The notes under the pieces: generated by a model | What the model was told of the DNA's origin: nothing | What the model saw: the letters and a program-made list of their open reading frames with translations, nothing else | Database searches by the model: none | Assembly: GCA_028583415.1 (NCBI GenBank) | Contig: CM053267.1 | Span: 25,119,064 to 25,183,063, forward strand | Length of the DNA stretch: 64,000 bases | Direction of reading: 5' to 3' | DNA from: Protea cynaroides | Lineage: Eukaryota; Streptophyta; Magnoliopsida; Proteales; Proteaceae | Program-made: the position numbers and the translations under genes | Part shown: positions 25,174 through 34,883 of the stretch, in pieces | How positions within the stretch are numbered: position 1 is the stretch's first letter | Layout of the letters: the number at the start of each line of letters is the position of its first letter

Positions 25174-25219
25174 ATACCGGTCGATGGTACCGGATGATGG
25201 TACCGGTCGACCGGTATGG
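25174..25219. promoter_or_regulatory. TACCGGTCG motif cluster in A 5' LTR (U3)
   Basis: Contains the perfect 16-bp palindrome TACCGGTCGACCGGTA at 25201-25216 plus further half-sites. It lies about 115-160 bp upstream of the TATA box. The 3' LTR copy at 35052-35067 carries one change in the palindrome. Confidence 0.65.
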
Positions 25220-25333
25220 CCTGCACAGCTATGTGCGGGAATTTGGAAATTAGTCTCTGCGGGTCCCACTTTCCTGATTTCGAATCCTAGAAGTTTCCTA
25301 ATCCTAGTAGGGTACTAAACCCTATTTCTAGCC

Positions 25334-25340
25334 TATAAAT
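25334..25340 (+). promoter_or_regulatory. TATA box of A 5' LTR
   Basis: tataaat about 310 bp from the LTR start, followed by a GA-rich leader. It would place transcription start at about 25365. The 3' LTR has the same box at 35186-35192. Confidence 0.7.
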
Positions 25341-25759
25341 ACACCCTTAAACCCCTCAAATCCTTTCCATTGTCTCTCACAAACCGTAGAGAAGAGAAAG
25401 AGCTTGGAAAGGAGAAGGAGCTAGGAAGAAGAAGGAGGTGCCGCCATTACCGTTTGACGAAGCTCTCGCTACACCTGTCAACGGTAAGTGTTTGGATCCA
25501 TCTTATTACCCTATGATAGTTGTGTGGGTGGATCAATACCATGCAAAGTAGGTATTGATCTAAAACCCTAATTTGGCCAATAACCCTAAGTTGGCGTCAA
25601 ACCCTAGATTCGAGTTTCGAGATGATATTCATCGAAACGAGACTTGAACGAGTTGGGGATAACTCTAACTCAAAGCCTAAACTTAGGATGGATAGGAGAA
25701 ACCCTGAAAATCCATGGAGGATGATCGACGGCATCGAAGAACCCATGTATGGTCTTCCG

Positions 25760-25920
25760 GGAGACATACCGGTCGACTATACCGGTTGCACATAGTGCGA
25801 TCGGTATGTTGCGACCGCTACCTCTCGGGAGGTTATCCGTGGGGGACCGGCTGACCATACCGGTCGCCAGTCTTTCCCACAGAGGCTGCGACCGTACATG
25901 CCACCGGTCGCCTCGTGAGG
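25760..25920. promoter_or_regulatory. ACCGGTCG motif cluster in A 5' LTR (intron-1 position)
   Basis: Repeated ACCGGTCG/CGACCGGT half-sites between the GTAAGT donor (25484) and the exon-2-like block (26000). The counterpart in the 3' LTR lies at about 35620-35765. Confidence 0.6.
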
Positions 25921-25999
25921 GTATTTTGTAACCATGTTGGTTTCCGACCGACATGAAACCTTAAATAATATATTCTAATGAAACCCTAATATTATGTAG

Positions 26000-26059
26000 G
26001 ACGCTGTGACTTATCGTTTGGATCTTGTGACGTGGAGCAAGTAATCGAACGAGCGTCAG
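26000..26059 (+). CDS. possible internal LTR exon, element A 5' LTR
   Basis: 60-nt block bounded by an acceptor (attatgtag|G) and a donor (GTCAG|GTAAGG). Read in the frame that continues into the 26961 exon, it is fully open: RCDLSFGSCDVEQVIERAS. F has a block of identical length (47342-47401) reading PCDREFGFCDAKQARNQMS. The shared pattern is CD..FG.CD..Q. The upstream leader (to 25483) is also open in the joined frame but contains no ATG, so the start of any protein is unknown. Confidence 0.4.
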
Positions 26060-26960
26060 GTAAGGGAATCTGACCTAAACCTAATAATTAATGGACAGAA
26101 ATCGTTGTTAATCATTGAATATCCGTGATGTGATGTTTGAGCATATTCACATGCCATCCTTTACTTTCGGTTATTATTATTGTTCATGCATTCATAGGAT
26201 GTGATTGTTAGGCATGTGATTGTTTTCGTTGGTGTGTGGAGTGGGGCATGGGCACCGGATCGCTCTTCACACTGGCACCTTTGTAGTATTCTATCTTAAC
26301 ATGCTTGGTACGGGTGGGGTATCGGGGGAAGATCGTGGTACGTTGGTCTCCGATATTGATGTTGTCCCGACCATCGTTGGGTGGTACCGAGGATTCCGAG
26401 TCGACGCTTTGCCTTGTCCACGATGCTTTAGCTCTATCTCTATGCCGTAGGGAGTGGTGTTGGGATAGGGTCTACCCGCCGTATTGTTTCTATCCTAGTG
26501 GGTTAGTTGCGGATAGGGTATCAGGGGGAGGTGAGGTTTTGGAGGTCTCCGACCCGGCCTGCACGCTCTAGCTCTATCTCTATGCCGTAGACGGCTGTGC
26601 TGGGATAGAGCATACATTGTTGACATATAGGATTGGTTAGTTGCGAGCCCTGTTTGCGAGCCCTGGCCGTAGGGGCTTAGGTACTGGTATGGGTAGAGTA
26701 TCGGGAGGTGCGGGTATACCTTAGCTCTATCTCTATTCCATGATGGGTGTATGTGGGTTGGTGGTTGTGTGATTCTTGTGCGACGCCACACACTCGTGTA
26801 TAGAGGTGCGGGGGCCACCAAACCTTTCTATAGCACATTGCAAACTTAAAACCGGACCACGGCATAAAATGATTGTTACTCATGCATAATCTTGTGAAAC
26901 CGTCGATTGCCTTCTTGAGTCGTGTTGTGTGCTCACCCTTTGTGTATACATTGTTTTTAG

Positions 26961-27100
26961 ATGTTGATGCGGGATATCCCGTGGACGATTACGTAAATGC
27001 TCCGGCGTATGGAGGTGGTGCTGCGGTGTTGGATGTACGAGGCAGGACAGGGCGAGCATGACGCTTCATGCGAGTGCCCTTTCTGCGTGTACCTGTGATG
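26961..27100 (+). pseudogene. LTR-embedded conserved exon, A 5' LTR (frameshifted)
   Basis: Follows the acceptor tttttag (ends 26960) and reads DVDAGYPVDDYVNAPAYGGG. Small indels then shift the frame before the HDASCECPFCVY tail, which is recognisable in another frame near 27060-27098. The 3' LTR copy (36817-36956) is also shifted. F keeps the frame intact. Confidence 0.45.
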
Positions 27101-27386
27101 GATTTTATTTAGTCGTTTCAGTTATTTTTGTTTGATATTAAGTGATGTAAAAGATTATTATCTTATGGGTTTGAATTTGAATAATGGGATATTTATTTAA
27201 ATTATCAATAGATACTCGATTCATTCTATTTAAAGTCTTCCATTGTATGTTTATATTCCGATTGTGGTTATGTGTAATTGGTTTGTATGGGTGAACACGG
27301 CCTATTCGAGATCCCGGTGTGTACCGTTGGTTCAATGACGGTTCACTCACACCGTTCTCGATGGATCGAATTTGGGGTGTGACAAC

Positions 27387-27399
27387 TTGGTATCGAGCT
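27387..27399 (+). other. primer binding site of element A
   Basis: ttggtatcgagct two bases after the 5' LTR. It matches the initiator-Met tRNA primer site TGGTATCAGAGC with one base missing. Confidence 0.75.
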
Positions 27400-27719
27400 C
27401 TCGGGCTCTGTTCCAACAAACCATGCTACACATAATGGGGTCGATGAACCGAGTTAGGAAGTTTAAAAATCTTAATACAAACACACCCTAAGCATTGTTT
27501 GATACCCGAGACGGACTAAGAAAGAGAATAATGTACTATACTAAATGTGAAACTTAATCAGGCACATACACTAGATAGGTGAACCATGAAACTTTCATTA
27601 AATGGAAAAAATAGTATCAAATGAAATAGTGCTACAGGTACAGTCCACAAACCGGGAAAGTTACCCTCGTTATATAAACAATCATATGAAAAGTAGAATG
27701 GAAATCATGGGGTAGGAGG

Positions 27720-28975
27720 CCCGGGAGGAATGGGGTCCGCTATGTCATAGTCCCGCTCGTATGCGACCCTAAGCCAATGCACCTGGTCCCGAGTCACTCG
27801 TAGACCACGAGCCGGGCGTCCCAACTCCCGACCCATCGCTCGGCCGAGACTCGGGATGACCCTCCGGGTGTCCCCCGATCTCGATAAACATACTCAACAC
27901 CGAGTCGGGAGGGGGCCGAGATGGTCCAGCTATGGGAACGATGGTGGTGATACAGGTGGAGGCTGTGGGGCGGGCACCGGTGCTTCCCCAACTACATCGT
28001 CATCATCATCATCCCCCATCTCTCGCCGCATAGGCCGCATTGGCCGCGGCTGCTGCCGCCGTCTTCGCTACTCTCCCAAGTGGACGAGGGCGAGCCTCCA
28101 ACTCGTCATCACTAACGGGCAGATCAACCATCCGCATCCTGTTTATCGCATCCCCGTCGATGTCGAAGTCATGGAGTCCTCGACGGCTGTCTCTCCTCCC
28201 GAAACTCACGCCCGGACGGCGAAGAAGGAAAGTGACGAGACGGCCATAGGGAAGGTTGCTGGCCCGATCGATCACGGCCGCTCGATGCATAGTCCGGATG
28301 ATGAGGTATGGAAGTGAGATCCGCTCTCCGGTGCGCACGCAATAAGTGACGTCTTGGGTGAGCCTTGAGACAACTCATCGTAGTGACCGCTCCGTGGCAC
28401 TATATCGTCTTTGGATGATGCGGCCGTGGACCCGGGGTATAGGTCTCAAGCTAGCTGCCTTCATAGGAGCCCCGGGATTGAGTATCCGATGCGCTATCTC
28501 TCGGCGCAAATCTTCGGTTAAGTAACCTTTCGCCTTGGGGGCGCAAAGTATACCAAATCTCCATCATTGGGAACCCCAAGCGAGATCAGCCAACCCGGTG
28601 GGTGTTGAAGGAGATATGTACACCCCGAACGTAATCGGTAATGCGCAGATCCCTACACTGGTTCGGGTCTTCGACATCCCCTTCGAGCTCCAGTTTGCAT
28701 AAAAAATGCTTGACCAGGTTAGGGCGTGTGGTCTCTGTGTAGGAAATAACCGGCAACCAACCTAGAGCACCAAAGGCTGTCTCTACATTAAACCGGTGTA
28801 ATTGTCCCACATTGACCCGTCGCCCGGATACGATACTCTTGTCATCGAACCAAGAAAACCGAGCCTGAGCTTCCAAAGAGCAAAACCATAGTTCATCTAG
28901 CTGAGGGATAGTTGGAGAGGGAACCCGAGAACTAGAACCATGTGATCGCTTCCCGAGGTTGCGTCTAGGAGCCAT
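27720..28975 (-). pseudogene. antisense ORF of element A (putative plant transposon protein family)
   Basis: Gene on the strand opposite to gag-pol, starting MAPRRNLGKRSH at 28975. It has HRFNVETAFGALGWLPVISY and RDLRITDYVRGVHISFNTH (28586-28975), then SLPYLIIRTMHRA and ASNLPYGRLVTFLLRR (28009-28338), and an acidic/Ala/Pro-rich tail. Frameshifts near 28560 and beyond break it. The pattern resembles the plant 'putative plant transposon protein' family (Pfam Transposase_32); this is recognition from memory of the family pattern, not a search. An acceptor (tttgcag) ends at 28983, and a consensus donor CCAG|GTAGGT at 29431/29430 suggests a 448-nt leader intron. Its function is unknown. Confidence 0.65.
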
Positions 28976-30004
28976 TTAGAATCTGCAAAACAAAAGAAAA
29001 TGAGATAAAAGTTAGAAATTTTCAAAATTTCGACAGCATAACGGCTATAAATTGGGAAAAAGCCTCGAACTCACCCAAAAACATGGGGAGGAGGACTTAC
29101 GTAACCCCCACACTCTTCCATAATCCAATCACAAGCAATTATAACAAGAAAATTCACGAAATTTCAGGAATTAAGAAAAAATTTGAAAAATTTCGAAATT
29201 TTTGAAAAACCTAGGTTAAAAAGAGTAAAAAATTCGATTTTTATCAAAACCTTGCGGTGGAACCCCAAATTAGTTGAGGGCTTTTGCTCTTGGGGGTCCC
29301 TAAACCCTTTCTAAGCCGAAGGAAAGGAATTCCTACGGTTAAAACATCTCGGACAAAGAAAAACCTAAATTTCTACATAAAGGCGATATGAAAATCTCCT
29401 AAAAATATGAGAGAGAGGGTAGAGACCTACCTGGAGACGATATTCTAGGTCTTGAATGGAAGGAATCGGCCTCAAATAGCACCGGTCGAATCTGTAGCAA
29501 CTCCCGGAACCCGAGAGAAGAATCGCCACCTGGAGAGAAGGAGAAAGGAAAAAGTGAGAAAATCTCACTTTTTCGCGATTTTAAAGCCATTTTGGGCATA
29601 CCGGTCGACGGTTATGCCTATACCCGGTCGACCGGTATCAACCCAGTGTGCGACCGCTATGTCTCGGCCAGAAAATTTTTCGACCGGTCGACTATACCGG
29701 TCGCAACACCGTCTCCGAGTGGCGACCGGTATCTCATAGACATGCGACCGGTATGTCTCGGCCGGAATTTTAATTTTGACCGGTCGACTATACCGGCCGC
29801 AGCGATATTTCTACAGTGTGCGACCGGTATCTTGCGACCGGTACGCCCCAAAAGAGCCGAGAAAAATTTAAAAATTTACAAAATTGTGCAAATTGAAATG
29901 TTACTTCTCGACTATTCTCTCGCATTATTCAAGACTAACACTACTATTATTGATGATTCTCACGTGTTATGTCTTCTTCTCGAGATCCAAATAAATAGTC
30001 CGAG
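28976..30004. other. element A leader between antisense gene and gag
   Basis: Non-coding divergent region. It contains the presumed leader intron of the antisense gene (28983-29430), its first exon (about 29431-29530, with gttgctacagattcgacc on the minus strand), and a motif cluster at 29595-29850. Confidence 0.6.
29595..29850. promoter_or_regulatory. ACCGGTCG motif cluster upstream of the A antisense gene
   Basis: About twelve ACCGGTCG/CGACCGGT half-sites, several paired as CGACCGGTCG or ACCGGTCGACTATACCGG. It is at the same relative position as the E cluster 24130-24415, just upstream of the antisense first exon, but uses the A motif version. Confidence 0.65.
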
Positions 30005-31275
30005 ATGGCGGGTGGAAGCGGTCGAAGGGGTAGAAAGCATCATCATGCCGAAAAGCGCCTAGAGGAAGAGCAAGCGAGAGCGGGACCGGGTTAGAGAAAC
30101 CAGCCCCGAAGAGGAGGAGGGACAGGTCCCGGAAGTACCGGCAGAATTACCGGGACCACCTCACGGGGATTCGAGACCATAGTTACAAACTTGGTCTATC
30201 GGATGCAAGCTCAACGAAGGAATTTCGAGTGAGGTACTAGCGATGCTCAGTCGGCAGGTTCTGTTCCCGCCGGTAATACGCCTTGGGTCCGGAGAGAAAA
30301 TGTCTTCGCAACGGGTGCGAGTAGCCCAAGGCCAAGGGCCCAAGCACAAAATGTACCACCACCGCATCGCTTTCCGTCGCCTTCTGCGTATCCGGGGGCA
30401 TATCCGTATCCACCACCATGGTACGGAGCGGATACCCGGGGACAGCACGATCTTAGCGGTCGGTGGACGGGTTCTTGAAGTTGAAACCGTCATCATTAAC
30501 CGACGAGCAGGGAAACCATTGTGGCCAGCACGGTGGGTTTCGGAAATGGAAAAGAACTTCCGATTGATGACGTGTGCGAGGGAGGAGAAGGTACTGTTTG
30601 CCACTCACATGCCGAGGGGGGACGCGAATGCTTGGTGGAATTCCACGCGGGCATATTTGGAGAACCAATATACATTAGTGGATCCGGGAGGTGTTTAAAG
30701 CGGCTTTCTTCGACAAATACTTCCCAAAGAGCTTCGAGGGATTCAATGGAGAGAGTTTCTCGGCTGCGGCAGGTCGGTCGATTGTAGATGCTTATCAACG
30801 AGGTACGAAGAGCTATTCTTCTTTGCACCCGGTCGGTATGCGGGAAGAGGAGACAAAGATACGTGGGTTCACCATGGGACTACGTGGAAGCATTAGAGAG
30901 CATCTGTTGGGTCCGGATAAGAAGACCTACAATGAGGCGGTGCGGGTTGCGAGGGTGATAGGAGTCCGGTCGGAGGGACAGCTTCTTCGCTCGAAACGGA
31001 GGAGTGAAGAGATCTGGCTGGAGAGAGTTCGGGTGGCGGTAATCCTAGACCATTCCGCCCATACGAGGGGCGCAGCGCTACAGCACTGCGAGAAACAACT
31101 TGGCACCACATTGCCACAATTAGCCGGACCCAACCCGAATATTAAGTGTTATAACGTCGGCAAGCGGGACATGTTGCAAGGAACTGCACGCTACCTAGGA
31201 AGCAAGCTCCCCGACAAAGCCGAGTTTATGCCGATCCCACTTGAAGAGGCAGCCGCATCACCGATGTGGTAACCG
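30005..31275 (+). pseudogene. gag: element A gag
   Basis: Starts MAGGSGRRGRKHHH at 30005. Recognisable pieces: ETIVTNLVYRMQAQ (about 30170-30215), PLWPARWVSEMEKNFRLMTC (about 30510-30570), ANAWWNSTRAYLENQ, FFDKYFPKSF, ETKIRGFTMGLRGSIREH and a degraded zinc knuckle (KCYNVGK, about 31146-31166). Several stops and frameshifts break it. The layout agrees with F gag but differs from the Gln-rich N-terminus of E and C gag. Confidence 0.8.
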
Positions 31276-31329
31276 GTACGACTCTATCCCTTACTATTTG
31301 GTTTATTCTTTTCGGTTGCATGAGCATAT

Positions 31330-34300
31330 AGAACTAAGGGGCAATATATTCCGGGAATTGTAAATGTAGCTGGTTTACCCGCCGTAGTATTATTTGACTG
31401 CGGGGCCACGCACTCCTTTGTTTGCTTTCTTTTGGGAAGCGAATGGAGTTACCAATCAAGCAATTGAACCCAAGCTTGATAGTTCGCTCTCCACTAGGAG
31501 TCGAAGTGGCTTTGACCAAGTATTATGGACCATATCCTGTAAGTATCGAGGGCCGAGACCTAGAAGCAAGCCTAGTAATACTTGAGATGACAGATTTTGA
31601 TGTCATTTTAGGAATGGATTGGCTAGGCCATCATTCGGCCGTCCTTTTATGTGGTGAAAGGAAGCTTATGCTTCTTGACAGAGAGGGAAAGGAATATAGC
31701 TTCTCTGGAATTAAGCTATCTAGGAAGCGAAAGTTGATCCTCTCCGCCCTAAAGACTAAGAGATGCTTGGAGAAAGGGGGAGTGGGTTATCTCGTATCCG
31801 TAGTCGACCTCACAGCGAGTCACTCAAGATGGAGGATATAAAGGTGGTTCGGGAGTTTCCGGATGTATTTCCGAGAGGATCTTCCGGGCTTACCACCAGG
31901 GGCTACGGAATTTGTGATAGACCTTATACCGGGTTCGGCTCCGGTGTTTAAAGCGCCATACGGGATGGCCCCAACCGAGTTAAAGGAGTTGAAGACCCAA
32001 TTACAAGAATTGCTGGATAAGGGCTTCATACGACCTAGTATTTCGCCTTGGGGAGCACCTGTGTTGTTCGTCAAAAAGAAAGATGGAAGTGTACGGCTAT
32101 GTATTGACTATCGTGAGCTCGAACAAGTTGACGATCAAGAATCGGTATCCTCTGCCTAGGATCGATGATCTATTCGATCAGCCTGCAGGGTGCAAAGGTT
32201 TTCTCGAAGATCGATCTCCGATCGGGTATCACCAATTGAAGATCAAGGCCGGAGATATTCCGAAGACCGCTTTCGAACGAGGTATGGGCATTATGAGTTT
32301 CCGGTTATGTCTTTCGGGTTGACCAATGCTCCAGCGTCGTTTATGGAACCCGATGAACCGAGTGTTCCATGACATGTTGGACACTTCGGTCATCGTATTC
32401 ATCGACGACATATTGATTTACTCTAAGGACATGGAGACTCATACGACGCATTTGAGAGCAGCCCTACAACGGTCGAGGGATGTGAGGCTTTATGCAAAAT
32501 TCAAGAAGTGCAGTTTTGGTGAAGGAAGTAGCTTTCTTGGGCCATGTCGTATCTGGAGACGGTATCAAGGTTGATCCAAGCAAGATAGCTGCTATAGTAG
32601 GATGGGAAGCACCAAAATCTGTTGCGAAGATTCGTAGTTTCCTTGGGTTGGCTGGCTATTATAGAAGATTCGTGGAAGATTACTCCGGGATCGCGGTTCC
32701 ACTCACCGGATTGACCAAGAAGGGAGAGAAATTTATATGGACAGATGAGTGTGAGAAGTGCTTCCGGACTTTGAAGTCAAGACTTGTCTACGCACCTATC
32801 CCGACCATCCCCGAACCAAGCGTACCGTTTACTCTATATATGGATGCTTCGGGGTTGGGTATTGGGTGTGTTCCGATGCAAGGAGAACAGTGATCGCTTA
32901 CACATCAAGACGCTTAAAAGAGCATGAGAAGAACTATCCTACGCATGACTTGGAGCTAGCAGCGGTTATTCACGCAATCAAGACTTGGAGACACTATTTG
33001 TACGGTGAGAAGTTTCGGATCAAGTCGGATCACAAGAGCTTAACGTATCTCTTCACTCGAAGGATCTGAATATGAGACAGAGAAGATGGCTGGAATTGTT
33101 AAAAGATTATGATTGCGACATCCAGTACCACCCGGGTAAAGCAAATGTGGTGGCCGACGCCTTAAGCGAAAAGTGGGCATCGAAACCCGAGGCGGGACCG
33201 AGTACAAATGCCGCATTGTGTGCCGCAGCCTCGAGTTCGATGGAAATTGATGAAGACCATATTATCGAAACTGCGAAGATCCGGTTGAGCAAGGCTTGAT
33301 TCATAAGTTCACTATGATGTTCGCCGCATTGAAGATATCGCCGAGCCTAATTGATGAAGTCAAGGTAGCAATCCTACGGGATCCATATCTCGGGACGGTG
33401 GCAGAAGACTTAGAGAAGGGTACGTGTAATCCCGACTTTACCTTGGAATCGGACAAAGTACTCAAGTATCGTGGACGGTTATGTATACCCGAGAGCGAAG
33501 ATCGCGATATCGAGGCCGAGTTATGACCGAAGCTCATTACACTCCATATTCGGTACATCCAGGAAGTACCAAGATGTACCATGATCTAAGAAGACTCTAT
33601 TGGTGGAGGGGTATGAAAGCCGATATAGCTCGTTTCGTGTTTCAATGTCCGAATTGTCAACAAGTTAAAGCGAAGAGACAAAGACCCGCGGGTTTACTAC
33701 AGCCATTACCCGGAACCTGCATGGAAGTGGGATTGTATCACTATGGATTTTGTCAACTGGGGCCTACCTTTGACACCAAGATCGGTGGATGCGGGTTTGG
33801 GTTATAGTAGATCGGCTCACCAAGACAGTTCGATTTATTGCGGTCGGACCTCGGTATACCATGGAGAAACTGGTCAAGTTATATGTTGATAGTATAGTCG
33901 GACTTCATGGCGTTCCGAGAAAGTATAGTGTCCGACGAGATCCCCGTTTTACATCAAAATTCTAGGAAGGATTACGTAAAAGCTATGGGAACAAAGTTGA
34001 AGTTCAAGATGGCTTTCCATCCTCGGACGGACGGACGGTCGAAACGAACCATTCAAATTCGGAAGATATGCTTCGAGCTTGTGCAGTAGATTTCAAAGGA
34101 GCTTGGGATGAGAAGCTATCACTTATCGAGTTTGCTTACAACAATAGTTATCGGGCTACAATTCGGGATGGCCCCATATGAAGCTCTCTATGGGAGAAAA
34201 TGTCGTACACCTCTTTTATGGAATGAAGTGGGGGGAAAGACGAATTGTAGGACCGGAGTTTGTTGAAGAAACTTGCCGAGTGATTGATCGAGATCAAAGA

Positions 34301-34817
34301 GAGAGTAAAGACAGCTCAAGTTCGACGGAAGCACTATGCGGATAATCGACGTCGAGATCCGGAGTTTGCGAGTGGGTGACAAAGTGTTCTTGAAGGTGTC
34401 ACCGGTGCGAGGTCTGAAACGGTTTGGTAAGAAGGGGAAGCTATGCCCCAGGTATGTGGGACCATATGAGATATTGAGTCGACGTGGTAATGTAGCATAT
34501 CAATTGGCTCTACCACCATCCATGTCCAGCGTCCATAATGTGTTCCATGTATCATTACGTCGAGATCCATCGCATATCTTGAGCGCTGATCCTCCGGACT
34601 TGACCGAAGACTTAACTTTCGGGTGGTGCCTGTAATGCTCTCGAGCCGAAAAGTTCAGCAACTTCGAACCAAGGATATCCACTATGTAAAAGTGCATTGG
34701 AGAAGCCAAAATGTGGAGGAGATTACTTGGGAAGAAGAGAGCGCGATGAGAAAGGAGTACCCTAACCTTTTTGACGATCAAGGTACGTTCAAATTTCGAG
34801 GCCGAAATTTCTTTTAA
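31330..34817 (+). pseudogene. pol: element A pol: protease, RT, RNase H, integrase, chromodomain
   Basis: Protease with F-D-C-G-A-T-H-S-F at 31393-31419 (Asp codon 31396; Ser of the usual DSG is Cys) and TDFDVILGMDWLGHHS. RT 31860-32570 with SPWGAPVLFVKKKDGSVRLC and FIDDILIYSKD (32398 onward). RNase H 32820-33300 (YMDASG, with Met replacing the usual Thr; YHPGKANVVADALS). Integrase 33530-34200 with HPGSTKMYHDLRRLYWW and CPNCQQVKA. Chromodomain 34623-34817 (YVKVHWRSQNVEEITWEEE), ending at the stop before the first polypurine copy. At least eight single-base frameshifts are needed to follow it, although the LTRs are almost identical. Confidence 0.88.
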
Positions 34818-34883
34818 GGGTGGGGGAGTTGTAGTACCTACATGTAAATTTCGGGACGAAATTTCTTTTAAGGGTGGTGGAGT
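34791..34883 (+). repeat. duplicated polypurine-tract block, element A
   Basis: The block AAATTTCG..CGAAATTTC followed by TTTTAAGGGTGG occurs twice, starting at 34791 and 34846 (period 55 bp). The second copy directly abuts the 3' LTR. Element F has the same duplication with the same period (46268 and 46323). C and E have a single copy. Confidence 0.8.

Larger units (their letters stand above)
25026..27384 (+). mobile_element. 5' LTR of element A
   Basis: 2359-bp LTR (TGTAAGAC ... GGTGTGACA), nearly identical to the 3' LTR 34884-37243 (2360 bp), so the insertion is young. Flanks ctagt and ctagg match at four of five positions and are taken as the target duplication. Contents: U3 cluster of TACCGGTCG motifs (25174-25219), TATA box 25334-25340, purine-rich leader, donor CG|GTAAGT after 25483, second motif cluster (about 25760-25920), exon-like block 26000-26059, three TAGCTCTATCTCTAT copies (26429-26443, 26569-26583, 26722-26736), and the conserved exon 26961-27100. 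Confidence 0.95.

Noticed and set aside
30161..30828. Minus-strand open frames of 60-147 codons inside element A gag
   Set aside because: They are shadows of the GC-rich gag frames on the plus strand; no domain pattern and no counterpart in F.
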